This document shows, in pieces, positions 24,318-37,500 of a DNA stretch of 64,000 bases. The notes under the pieces are model-generated. The model did not search any database. It was not told the origin of the DNA and was given only the letters and a program-made list of their open reading frames with translations. Position numbers and translations under genes: made by a program. Position 1 is the stretch's first letter. Each line of letters begins with the position of its first letter. This DNA is from Jacaranda mimosifolia (Eukaryota > Streptophyta > Magnoliopsida > Lamiales > Bignoniaceae), in assembly GCA_018894105.1 (NCBI GenBank), contig CM032131.1, positions 1,700,501 through 1,764,500 of the forward strand, read 5' to 3'.

Positions 24318-27300
24318 ATGAGGTACTTATTTAAGAGTAGAGTTTTAAATTCAAATTATCGCAATAATTTGCTGAATTCTCATTTTCTTGCAAGTAGAGC
24401 TGTTCAAGTGCTCTGCCTTTCAACTTTATCGTCAAAATCAGTTAAAAATTCTAAGCAAGTTGATAGAAATTCCGACTTGAATGACCACAGAGAGTTGCAA
24501 GGTTTTGGGCCACTCTTCAATGAAATCCTCGGTATTTTAGGAACTGAAAATATTGCGGTGGATAAAAATGATCCGTATGGGTTTTTAGCATCCAAAGAAA
24601 CACAGTTGAAAGGAAATGTGGGAAGTGTAGAATCATCACTGTGTCAGCTACAAGGTGTTTGTGGATATGCGGAGCAGAGAAGGGACCATGAAAACATGGG
24701 AAATTTATTGGTTTTAGAAAATAAAGAGAATGGGATTTTGGATGAAATTGAAGTAAATGATGTTAGTCCAGTAGTTCATAAGGTGACTGAGATTGTGAGG
24801 GGTGAAAATGCCGTGCTTACAATGGAGGAAAGGCTGGATAGTTCTGATTTCTACTATAATGAGGAGGTTGTTGGGAAGGTGTTGGATAGGTGTTTCAAAG
24901 TTCCTCATTTGGCTTTGAGATTTTTCAATTGGGTAAAATTGAGAGACGGGTTTCAGCACACGGCCAACACTTTTAGTTTGATGATTAACATTGCTGGGGA
25001 TGCCAAGGAGTTAAGTTTGGTTGAGGAACTAGTTGCAGAAATGGAGAGTCTTCTTGTGAGAAGAATGTTAAGACATGGACTGTTCTTCTGTCTTCTTATG
25101 GGAAAGCAAAACTGATTGGCAAAGCCTTATTGGTGTTTGAGGAAATGAAGAGAGCTGGTGTTGAACCTGATGCAGTTGCCTACAGGACTATGCTGCGTGC
25201 TCTCTGCAATGCTGGAAAGGCGGACCTTGCCTTGGAGTTTTACAAGGATGTTGGGCATAATGAAGTGCAGTTAGATATGCGTTTGTATAAACAGTTGCTT
25301 AAGTGCTTTGCGTTGTCTGGAGATGTTGCTGCTGTTCATTTGGCTGGTGAAAACATGATAAAATTTTCTGAGATTCCTGAACCTCATGTTTATGGTTTAA
25401 TGCTAAGGAGTTTCTGTATTGCAGGGAGAATCAGAGAATCCTTGGAATTAATTCGTGACTTGAAGAATAAAAATTTCATCCTTGACACTGGAATTTTTGA
25501 AACATTGGTGAAAGGACTTTGTAGTAGAGATAGGATTGCTGATGCAATGGAGATTCTTGAAATACTGAAGAAAAGGAATCTATTTGGTCACAATATTTAT
25601 GGAATCCTTATAAGTACATATTTGAGAAGAAATGAAGTCTCTGAGGCATTTAATCTTTTCCAAGATGCAAAAACATCTGGAAATATCTCAGTCTCTACAT
25701 ACACAAATTTGATGCAACACCTTTTCTGGAAGAATGAATTTCAAAAAGGCTTGGAGCTGTACCATGAGATGCTTGAAATGAGGATTCAATTAGATAGTGT
25801 GGCAATAACTGCCGTTGCTGCTGGTTATGTTCGGCAAAATCTCATTTCTGAAGCATGGGAAGTATTCAAGAGTATGGATGAGAAAGGAATTAAGCCAACT
25901 TCCAAATCATATGCAATTTTCATAAAGGAGCTCTGTAAAGTTTCCAGCACGGATGAGATTGTCAAGGTTTTGAATGAAATGCAGGATTGCAAAGTAAATA
26001 TTCGAGATGATATCTTCAGACAGGTTCTTTCTTACCTGGAGAAGAAAGGAGAGAAAGAGAAGCTGAATGCAATAATGCTGATACAGAGAGGTTTTACCTT
26101 TTATCCTAGAGAGGAACTAAACGCTGACCAGTGCAATCAACCAGAACTCATTGGAAAGTCAGAACCCAATCAAATGGCACAGACGAAGTTGCTGGATTGC
26201 TTTCCTGGGTCTGCAGCAAGATTCTACAGCAATCCTGATATTCAAGAAGTTTGCCAAATTTTATTATCTTCAACTGATTGGTGCTTTATACAAGAGAAAC
26301 TGGAGAAACTCAGTTTCCAGTTTACGCCAGACCTTGTGGTGGAAATTTTGCGTAATTGCAGCCTTAATATTGTCACCGCATTAAAATTTTTCTCATGGAT
26401 TGGGAAACAAACTGGTTATAGCCACAATGAACAATCATACAATATGGCCATGAAAATTGCTGGTCAAGGCAAAAATTTTAAACAAATGAGAAGCCTCTTT
26501 TATGAGATGAGGAGAAGAGGTTGCTCAATAACATCTGATACATGGAATATTATGATAATGCAGTATGGTCGAACAGGGCTGACAGATATTGCTTTGAGGA
26601 ACTTCAGAGAGATGAAACTTAGTGGTTGTAAACCAACTAAAAGCACATACAATTCTTTGATAACCTCTCTTTGTGGGATAAAAGGTAGGAAAGTTGATGA
26701 AGCAACCAAGATATATCAGGAAATGGTTCAAGTTGGATGTGCTCCTGATAAAGAATTGGTTGAAACTTATGTTGGCTGTTTATGTGAAGTCAATAAACTA
26801 TCAGATGCCAGAAGGTGTATTGAATCTTTACAAAAATTTGGTTTCTCAAATCCACTATCTTACTCCTTGTACTTTAGGGCCCTTTGTCGGGCAGGGAAGT
26901 TGGAAGATGCTTTGGCCTTGATGGATGAAATTGGTTCTGAAAGAAATCTCCTAGACCAGTACACATATGGTAGCTTGATTCATGGTTTGCTACAGAGGGG
27001 ACAATTGGAAGAGGCACTGGGAAAGATGAAATATATGAAACAACTTGGGATTCATCCTACTGTTCATGTATACACAGCTCTGATAATTCACTTTCTTAGG
27101 GAGAAAGACATGAATAGAGCTCTGGAAATTCTGGAGGAAATGAAAGAACAGGGTTGTCAGCCTACCATTGTCACTTATTCAGCAATGATTTGTGGATATG
27201 TGAGATTAGGGCAGGTTAGTGATGCTTGGAATGTTTTTGATCATCTAAAACAGACTGGCCCATCACCTGATTTTAAAACTTACTCTATGTTTATAGATTG

Positions 27301-27589
27301 CCTCTGTAAAATGGGCAAGTCTGAAGAAGCTTTCAAACTTATTTTTGAAATGCTGCACGATGGGATTATTCCCAGTACAATTAACTTTCGGAAAATTATA
27401 TATGGACTAAATAGAGAAGGCAAACCAAATTTGGCCCAAGTTGTACTGAAGAAGAAGTTGGATCTCAAAAGAAGAAGACAAATGGTAATGAAAGCATGTC
27501 ACATTCTCATTATCTTACTTCTTGACATAATGCTGTGTTTTTCTTGTCCTGTTTTTCCTGTGTCCCACTTGCAGTTTCTCAAATATTAG
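24318..27589 (+). CDS. Large PPR protein, At5g06400-like, with one frameshift
   Basis: A P-class pentatricopeptide-repeat protein of about 1,080 residues, predicted to bind organellar RNA sequence-specifically. The start is ATG 24,318 (MRYLFKSRVLNSNYRNN), giving a basic, Ser/Asn-rich organelle-targeting N-terminus. PPR motifs begin near residue 200 and continue to the end, with a spacer at about 26,080-26,280 splitting them into two blocks. From memory the family resembles Arabidopsis At5g06400, predicted mitochondrial. The frame breaks near 25,044-25,048: the upstream frame stops at 25,115, while the next frame reads ESSCEKNVKTWTVLLSSYGK without interruption to 27,589. One missing base in a GGAGAG run explains it. 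Everything downstream is open for over 800 codons, so the lesion is recent or a sequence error. A plausible donor (ATG|GTAATG at 27,485) suggests that the last ~35 codons may be intron. Confidence 0.85.
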
Positions 27590-30500
27590 CTAATCTACAA
27601 TGTATATGTAGTTTTGATCCTGCCATATGCTTTAGGAAGGGATCAATGTCTCTAGTACTTTTGGCCAATGAAGAATTGGATACAGACATAGTTTCAGGGA
27701 TCAAGGTAACATTATTGTACTCATCTGCATGTACTAGAGAGACAAGATGGTGAACAATGCTTAGTTCTTTTTCCTTTAAAATTAACAGCACCTGTAATTG
27801 TTTTTTCTTCTAACAATTATGGTTTTAAATTTCAGTAAGTTGCATCTGACGAATAGAGAAGTGGCCTACCCAGAAATCAACTGCTGTTTTCTTATATCCT
27901 GTGCCCTACTGTGCTTTGGTGTATATGGATTGAATGGTGCATGACAGCTTATGTCATTTCAATGACCTTATGTAAATTGGTTCCTAATCAGTAATGGTCG
28001 TGAAGTCAAAGGTCATCCATCCCTCTAGAAAGCAATTTAACCAGGGCTGAGATATCAAAGACCAATCAAAAGCAGGCGAGTAGTCGAAGACCCTTGGACT
28101 TCCTTAGTTTCTTGGTCTTGGCGCCGTAAAAATGAAATCTCTTAAGAAGCTCTTTTACTTTCAGATTGCTCTTATTTTATAGCACATTTCATGACACTTT
28201 ACCCTTATTTACTTGACCTTAAATTATTTTTTATTCTCTTTAGGACATCATCAGTGTGAATTACAAACATATTGATCATCTCATATTGTTAATGCTGCCG
28301 ATTACTGATCATCTCTGCAGTATCATATTCAAAACGCGAAAGCTCGCATATTTCGTTAAAAAGAATAGAATATAAAATCTTTTTAGTTTTGTTGGAACCA
28401 TCTTGTATCTTATATCCATGATTCAAAGTTGTCTCATCTCATCTTTCAGAAATCAGATTTTCCTATAATGTTTTTGGAGTATATTCCTCTTTCTTGCTTT
28501 CTTAAATCTAATGTTAAGCTCATTCGAACTTGAAATGTAATACTAGAAAACCATGCTACAACAGAGTTGAAAAAATCAGTATTATCCTTATTTTATTTTT
28601 CAGATATTCTTTAGTTGCATTTTAGAATTAAATCATCAACTTTTCTCATTTTCATCATGTTCATCGTAATCAATTCTTTCTGCAGTTGTACTGGAGATGA
28701 GTCTTTCAAAGATCTACGTGAAGCTAACATATTGCCACAGAGCTTCTCAATCTTGCAGGAATGTTCCAATAAGGTACTTTGAACAAATATTTGATTCTTA
28801 TGAAAAGCTTCGACATATATGCGACCACATTCCACAGAGTTCACGAGATATATAATTTTTTCCAACGTATGATTTTCTTGAGAAAAACATTTAAACTCTT
28901 GACTTAATTTTGAATTATGATGTATGAGCAAAACTTTATATGTGGTGTCATTGAATTAGCTCTTGAAATTAATTTCACAAGCTTAATAATATCTTCCATT
29001 TCATTCAAGTGGGATGTTGAGTATCGACCTTGTTGGGTGGAATGCCTTCTGTAATCAGTTATCGACCATCTTGAATACCGAATTGAGCTCTTTATAAGAA
29101 GTCTTGTTGCCGCTATGATATTTGCACATTTAGATGATACTACCGTACTATCAAGGGATTAGCTACCAAAGGGATGTATCCGGCATACAGCAGTATATCT
29201 TTCAACTCAGATCGTTGGTGAGGAACATTATGAAACTTGGCAACTTGCTCTCCATGTTTAGAATTTTGGTCTCTCCAACACCATTTGATATTGGCCCTAG
29301 ATCATCTTTGTTCCCCTTCATGGTAGAAGGGAGAAGTGACATCAAAGACAGAAACAAAGAACTGAGAGAAAATCAAGAAATTGGCATCCAAATCTTTCAC
29401 TATGTTGATTTGGGCCTGACATAGTTGTCATGGTAGAATTAGACAGAGATATTGAGAGCAACACTTCCCATTACAGCAGCTCCAATTCGGAAGCACATTG
29501 ATTCTGTATGCATATTTATTTGAACTCCCATCATGTTTGGATTGGTTGTTTTCTTCCTCGCCGAAGGGGAGAGCAATTTGTTCAAGGTTAATAAATGATT
29601 TTAATCCTCGTAGCAAGTAGAACATTTCAATTAAATTGGATCCACAAATCACAATGTTGGAAATAAGATTTTTTTTTTTTAATTTACTTATTTTCAATAA
29701 GTAATCATTTTATTGTATATTTTGGGTTTACAATTATTTTAATTTTTAAACATTGTATTATTCATAAATATTTGACCATCTCAATTATATCATTGTTGGA
29801 TTAATTTAGTAGTCTATTTTAACTCATCATGATAGTTAGATTTAACTTTTTATAAAGTAATAATCTGTCTTATAAGCACATTGAGATTGTGGTTTAACTA
29901 ATAATTTTGTGCACTTTTCTGAAGATTTTGAGTTGAGTAATATAATTGAAAATTGATTGTTAGTCTTTTCATAGTAGTGCATGCATCAATGAAATATTAC
30001 TGCAATCAAATAAATTTTTATTATGGAGTTGTGGTTAATTGTCAGAATTTAGGAACAAGGAGATAATTATAATTAGAAGATGATAAAAAGTATCACAACT
30101 CTTGATTGGTGCAACTCTTGTTTCGAAACTTCTATATAATTTGATTTATAAATTTGTTGATTTAAATGGCACCAATTCTACATCCACTTTTATATTTCAT
30201 AACAGCATGGATATATTTCTATTTTATTAATCAACACTATAAATATGTGATGACAAATGATATTAAAAACTGTTTCAAAGATGATGACTGAAAATCTTAA
30301 TTTCTATCGTTTTATTAAGTTGTACTATATGTTCTTTTCTTTGTGATCAGGGCATCTATTGTCTTGTCCATTATGGCCTGAAAATAGATGTTATTGGGAT
30401 CAATTTAAAGCTACCAAAACGGGCAACTGATGCATGCAGCATATGGTATAGTGGGTGCTTTAATATGTCCAATTCTTCTAATATTTACAAGAAGTATTCT

Positions 30501-31588
30501 AAAACACTGGACATCGCCTAGGGATCTAAATTCTTATCCATTGTCAAGAATCAAAAGTAACCAATGTTCCACTAATAATCTATAGTCAACAAATGAATTA
30601 CTACTCAAATAAACAAATACTTTGGGACTGCAACTCACAATCTCATCTTTTATTTATACTTGTCACCATCTGTTTACTCCTCAAATGGATTGTAACGATC
30701 TAATCAAACAACCATAAGAAAGGTTAGCTAAAACCTTATGATATTCTCACTAACTACATGATATTCCGCATACTAAACGCTCTCTCAAGAATATCCCACA
30801 TATTTACGTTGATCTGTCTAGTTCTCAAAAGTTTTACACTACAAGAATGTCTGACATGGACCTTGAATTGGATAATATAATATCTTGTTACCATCTCTTG
30901 ATCTCTTCTCAATAACAATTAGAGCATTTCTGCAAGATAGAGAGAGAAATTATGGCATGCATAGTGAGACGACAAAACTTGTTTCACAGTTTATAAGTAG
31001 AGACAACTCGAAAATCAAATAATTTCTGAAGCGAAAATCCAAAAATGGCAAGTTGGCACATAATAGCAATATATGTTCATGAGAATCCTTTCAAGCATCA
31101 CAACTGACAATCCACACAAACCAATACAGCACCGATTATCAGATATGGATACAAAGGAATACATATAAGATGTTTGCTGTCAATTACTACACAACAGAGA
31201 TTAATTTTCCTTTATCAATTCAACCCCGCTCCGCCGCCCCCCCCCCCCCCCCCCCCCCACCCAAAAGAAAGGAAAAAGAAACAACAAATGACAAACAATG
31301 CCAGGAAGAGAAAAAGGGGGGAAATTCTGGGGAAAAAAAGAAAGAAGAAGAAGAAAACTCTCTTCAGCCAAAAAAGGGAAAGAAGACGATCTTTTCCCCA
31401 CAAATTCCAAATTATTATGCCCATGCTTCGTCTTGTTAATCTTCAGTGGTATAGATGCAGCAGAATATAAGTCGGCTGTCTTTCTTCTCAACCCTTGTTG
31501 TGGAGTATACTACAAAACTGTATCTAAATGCTGCTGCTCATGAATATTTTAAGAGTATAGATCCCCCAGCTAGAAAGCACTCCAATTT
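27590..31588. other. Intergenic region, no gene assigned
   Basis: The first part may hold the 3' UTR or a small terminal exon of the PPR gene (for example 27,637-27,705, bounded by AG and GTAAC). One exon-like open stretch lies at 28,684-28,772, and longer frames at 29,134-29,424, but none carries a domain I recognise. From 29,650 to 31,170 the sequence is AT-rich. A 22-C homopolymer sits at 31,237-31,258, producing spurious Pro-rich frames. The last ~150 bases are probably the 3' UTR of the minus-strand EH gene. Confidence 0.5.
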
Positions 31589-34500
31589 TCAAAACTTTTT
31601 TTTTGGAGTTTCAGATGAAACCTTAAACGGACCGCTGGAACCAAATGGGTCAGAATCATCAAATGAAAAGTTGCTGCTGTGATCAAAACCTCTTGTGCTG
31701 TTTATGGAATCAAACCTAGTGAGGGTCCCCCCACGGGGTGAAGAGCCACGATCTTGCGCGCTGAAGGAATCATACCTTGAAAAACTGTCGAAAAAGGGAT
31801 CTCTCGACTCAACACTGTATCTTGGAGAGTTGCCAGCCCGGGAAAGGGGGCTTCCAGGAACAGAATCCTCAAAGGAAAATGGGCTATTTTTCTGGAATGT
31901 GCTGTCCGTGTGAGGGGAGCCACTTCTTTCTGGACTTGCACCAAAATCATTAGACCCGAAGAAATATTTCTCTTCATGCTTCCCATGATCTGAGTCCTGA
32001 CAGGTAAAATAGTGATGATGGTAGGGTATCAGTGATATTAGGCATCAAAGGGATGTTTATATAAAAACAGTATTAGCTCATCAAGGTACTTAATTGAAGT
32101 CAATTTACTAAATGTGATGAAGCAACAAACGAAATCCACAATGCTGATTGTTGATATCTTGGGACAGAGAAACTATGCCACCCATCCCCAACCATCGCAT
32201 GTCCTTTCTTTTCATCTTTTTCATCATGTGAGACTTTGCAGGGGGGGGAAGGAGGGAAACATGGGCTGGGGATGGAGATGAACAAATTGCCAATGTGAAC
32301 ACAATAAGTCCTCAAACATTTTATCCCAGATGTGCTGAAGCAAAAGTTCCCCTTTTAGCAATTACAATGATCACAATTCAGATTCGATATAGATTTTGCG
32401 GTATACTCAACAGCATGACATACCAACTTTTATGAACATGTTACTTGCCTTAGTATTGAAGCCCCAGACTGAATCTATATCATCGTTGTTGTCAAAATTA
32501 CCCCAACTAGGTTCATCAAAGCTTCTGTGGAGCAAGGAAAACATAAAAAATAAAAAAAAAAGAGCAGTCAAGAATTTCATACTACAGAGAGATCAGAAAA
32601 CTTAGAGATGAAGCAATGTGACAGTAGATAAAAATGAAACACCAAACCTGTGAGTTTCAGCATCTCCATCGGAGCTTTTCCGGAAATGATTCTCTGAATA
32701 TTCTTCAGATAGACTTTCATGTGTTGTTTGCCTCCCCGGACTTCCTCGTGGGCTATTTGATTCATCTGCAGTATACACTGACTCCGCATCAAAGGCACTA
32801 ACTCCTGCTCCAAAGAGTTTTTCAGACGCGGCATCATTTGACACTGGATCAGGGGAAAAGCTACGAGTTGGGGAAGAATTTTCTGTGTGAATCGATACTG
32901 CCTTGGCATTTGCTGGAACAGCAACGTCAAAAGAAAATCCTGTAAAATAAATTAGGGATGTCATCACATGTTTGCAGTTAGCACTCTGCTCAATTCACAG
33001 ACAATAATCATGGGAGTCTAGGGGAAGGGTTAACTTAAGGTCCAAGTGTAAGAGATGCCAAACCTTCATCTTCAAACTTGTCCCAGTCTTCATCCCATGT
33101 TGCTGCTACCTCTGGAACCCCAGGATGCCAACCTTAAGAAATTACAAGTGTCATTACAACATTACTTTGAGGAACATCCAAGCACAAAACACTTACATAG
33201 ACAACAGATAAACAGTAAAATGACTTCGAATTAGTTTAATCATGACCTAAAAATTAGTAATTGATGAATCATAGGAATTCTATCAAATTCAGATACAATA
33301 AAAATATATAAAGCCCATAAGCAGGGGTGGGCACCCGGAGCAGGTAGTTCTAGGTGCAACCAAACTGTCAGTAAAACAGATCAGATTGTTTGGTTAATTT
33401 ATTAGACATCAGGTGATCCGATCTTCAATCCATATCATTGGTTTGAGTTTCATGTATTAAAAACGCTACACAACACCCTGTCTGGTATATAAGTTTACTT
33501 TTAGAAGTTAATGATAACAGAAGATTGATACTGTTCTTATCTTTCTCAGCATAAATCCCTTAAATTTCTAGCCTCATGTCCTCAAGTCAAATGTTAAACC
33601 AAGATCAAAGTATCAAACACCCCAGGGACTCAAGATCTAGACCAGAGGCCGTCATATCTTTAGTATCCTCAATCACTCCAGCTATTCAAGGCCAATGTCC
33701 AGCTGATTTCTCTTGCTTCACTCCCACACCCAATCGATATCTGTCATGTCTCCCTCACCCTTTCATTCACCATCTCTTGTCTCCACTTTTCTTTTAATTT
33801 TTTGCTGCTTCACCACTTGTTTCGCTGTCCACACCTCCCTATGGAGCTAGACCTCTTTTCGCTTTATCCTGTTCCTGTATTATAGTTACATTGTTCTGTT
33901 GTTTGACTTATTTTATATAATTCTTCTGGTGAGAATCCAGAGTTTGGATATGGTGCATCTGATATTTTAACCTAGGATATGTCTGTCATATTATATTGTT
34001 AACCTTCTATTTCTATTCTTCCGGCACAGTATTTCCCATCGTTGTTGCTGAGAGAGAAAGAGAGAGTTTCTGCATGTGTGTGTGTGTGAAGAAAGAGATA
34101 GAACCAGGCTTGAGCTTGACCCAATAATCGATCAGGCTCCCCACATGTTGGGTTATCTTTAGTATGCCGGCTGGCGTCAGCTATCAAAATTTGCAGCCTG
34201 GAAGTTTGGGTACCAGACCCAAATCCCCAAAAGACAGGTTGCCTATTGTCTGGTAGGGATCACACCTACCGAACCAATCTAGACAATAGATTAATCAAAT
34301 TACAGCCATCAAATAGGTAGAAACCGAACAAAGCCAAAAAGACCAACATAACCTTAAAGGGATTATCTGAAATGTGTCGGCATATTCAAATACTTTTATA
34401 TACAAAGGCGTCGCCATCTTTGTAAAAAAAAGTATTTGAAAATAAAAACTATAGTTATATTTTTCACTTTAAGGTTAAGTTTATATACTTATAAAAAAGG

Positions 34501-37500
34501 TGTTGCTTCTTGAAGTAGCGACACCTTGGTAAATCCTTAAAACAATGTTGTTAAATATAACATATAATATATATTAAAATATTTTTATTATATTCAAAAT
34601 GTAGACAGTTACATAATATTTTTTTTGGAAATAATATTGGTCTTTCATCTTTCTTGGGTTTGTATCTATTTGATGGCTGTGATTTTGATTCACATAATTA
34701 ATGGTGTCTAGATTGATCCATAAGTAACACCTACTAGACTATAGACAACTGATGCATATAAGTTGTTTCTTCCTTTTTGTCCTTCCTGGAGCCATCTAGG
34801 ATGGGCTTTTAGGTGCAAGGGCATCAAATATAGCAACCACCGTAAAGAAATTAATTTAGGTTGACCCTTTATGTAACATAAAATTTTATTTATAAAATAT
34901 CAAAGCTAAAAGTTTAGAAGAAACTGTTGGACTATTGTACAAACTCTGAACTCCAGATAATAACACAAAAAAGTGCAACAGAAAAATTAGGTAGCAGATA
35001 CAGATATAAGTTGAATTAAACGAAAGAGGAACTTAAAAGCAAAGTAGCCAATGAGAATGTAAAATCATGGGTAAAACTAGGCAAATGTTAGCAGGATTAC
35101 CTGGGGGAAGCTCAATCAGTGCAGATGGCTTCATCTCTATGGCATGTTTCTTGAAACGATCAGTCAATGCCTTCAATAGTTCCTCGAGATCCGACTGTAT
35201 ACGATCAGCACGCACCTAGACAAACAAAGAATGCATTAAAGTTGCACAAGTTCAAATAAATAGAGGGTTTGTCAAACACAGATATGCATCCCAGCAAAGT
35301 AAGTACTAACCTGAAGAATACCATCTGCACTTCCACCTTGTTCCATTTTAATGATTGCTTGCTGCAACTCCATCTTCCTCTCCTAGAAATGCAGTATATT
35401 GCATTCTGAATCAGTTAAATGGTGATCGGAGTGCAGGAGTGGATTTAGATGGAAACAGAATCTACTTAGGAACAGAATGAATATATATAGGAATGAGAAG
35501 AAATCAACAAGTCATATTTTTGGTATGAAAAATTCAACAATGGCATGAAATCACAATCCTCATATTGATCCAGTCTCTCCTTTACAATGCAGTTTTCGAA
35601 CGTACCCCATACATTACGGTAAAATGACCAACCATACCTTTGTCCACAAAATTCATTTTTAAAACATCAATTCATGCGGTTAAGCTAATACTGGTAACTC
35701 AATTGATAAGGCGCATATATAAAATTAGGAAATCTTAATTTGCCACAAATAAATTAGAAAGGAAGAATTAAATCTTCCCGTAGAAAATGCAAAAGCAACA
35801 CCGATCATCACCAAACGGACAAAACAGTAAATCATGTTGGTGTGGGTGATTGTACTCTATGCTTGATTAGTGAGATTGGCTTAAGAGGGTGGAGATATTG
35901 TGGGAAGATTATACAGCTGGTGTTGATGGTGGCTACTATTTAGGAAGGGCAATGGGATGACGACCATTTTTGTGGATCCTGGTGGCAATCACTTGGGATA
36001 GGTATGAGCAGGGAGTTGGGCTTTAGAGAGGAAGAGACAAAAGGTTGATAAAAGAGGGTTGTGTGCTTACAGGAATGATGGGGCCTTAGAGCAGTGGAGT
36101 TGAAGAAAGAAGGTTCTGAGTGGTTATGATAAGGGTACAAACTGGATTTGGTAGATTATGGTGGTGGAGGATGCAGTGATTCCAGAGGAAGGTAGGTCAG
36201 GGAAAGGAAGGAAGAAAACTTGGTGTTCAGGGGGTATCGAAGAGAAGGGGCAGGTAGTGTTAGGGAAGTTGTGGAAAGAATTACAAGATATTTGTCTTCT
36301 TTTATCACGTCATGTCAGCAATATAATTGTTCAAAATAGTTGAGGGTACTTTGAGCACAGACAAATGCAAGAGGGTGAGGGGAACAGATCATTCCATAAT
36401 TTACGGAATGAGTATTGATGCTGAACATAATTTAGGAAACGAACTTCATTATCAACCCACTTTATATTGTCGCAAACGCAATCTTAATGAAATTCTCTGT
36501 CATAAATTATATGATCTGTCAAAAATCAAAAGCAAACAATAAGACAATATCAAGAAGGGCAGTAGGATGAATGTGAAAGTTACCTGAATTTCACGAAATG
36601 AAGCCTCTTCAATAGTTAATTTAGAATGAATCTCTGCAACCTGCTTGTATTTCTCGTGATATTTCTTCTCCAGTAACTCAGCCTGAAAATTAAATTGTAA
36701 TTTTCTTCAAAAATTTATGAAAAACTGCAACCACAGAGAAGTAATGGAGTTAATGAAAATGCTTGTCTTAAATGTCAAAGCATACCTCACTCTTGTCAGC
36801 TCTAGCCCTTTCGGTAATTTCATTAAGTCGATTGTCGCATCTACTTTTATACAAAACCTGAAAGGTAATTTTGATAGAGAAGGGATATAAACTTGTATTT
36901 GTAGACAACGCATTGGCTCTAGAATGAAAGCAATAAGAAAGTGAATGCTCAGAGTACAGTAACTCACAAGGTCTTGCATTTTTGTTCGATAGTATTCAAG
37001 CTTCTCTCTGGAATCCAAAAGCGCCTTCTCATTGTTGTCAACCTAGCATTAATCAAAGGAATAGTTTCAAACCAAGTCTCACAAAAGTTGCTCATTCCAG
37101 AACATGCAAAAGAAGAGAGGTTATGTTTGATCCTAGCAAAAGTCCAACCAGAACAAGAGCAGGACCATATTATCTTCAATAAGGACAAATTGCCAGAGAA
37201 ACAGATCGCTGGGATTAACTTTTGAGGAAAAGTAGTTTTTGCGTTAAGGCTATGACTCTAAAATTATCAACCTGGAAAACATAATATGGTCCTTAACATC
37301 CTCGGTCAAGGTAATTCTCATTCAAATTATTTAGCTTTTTCGCCAATTTTGAGTAAGCGTATTCCAGACAAAAACTTCTTTCATCGTAGGAGTTATTTTT
37401 TGGAGAAATAATAATCCATGTTCTAGGTTATAAATCTGCAAGCTTGCTGTAAAACTTCATATATACAAGTAATTTTGTCTTAAAATTCAAATAGATAACA

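Noticed and set aside
29134..29424. 96-codon ORF between the PPR and EH genes
   Set aside because: No motif recognised on either strand; left as unassigned intergenic sequence.
31170..31491. Overlapping Pro-rich and Gly-rich ORFs on both strands
   Set aside because: They are produced by the 22-C homopolymer and an A/G-rich stretch just beyond the 3' end of the EH gene.
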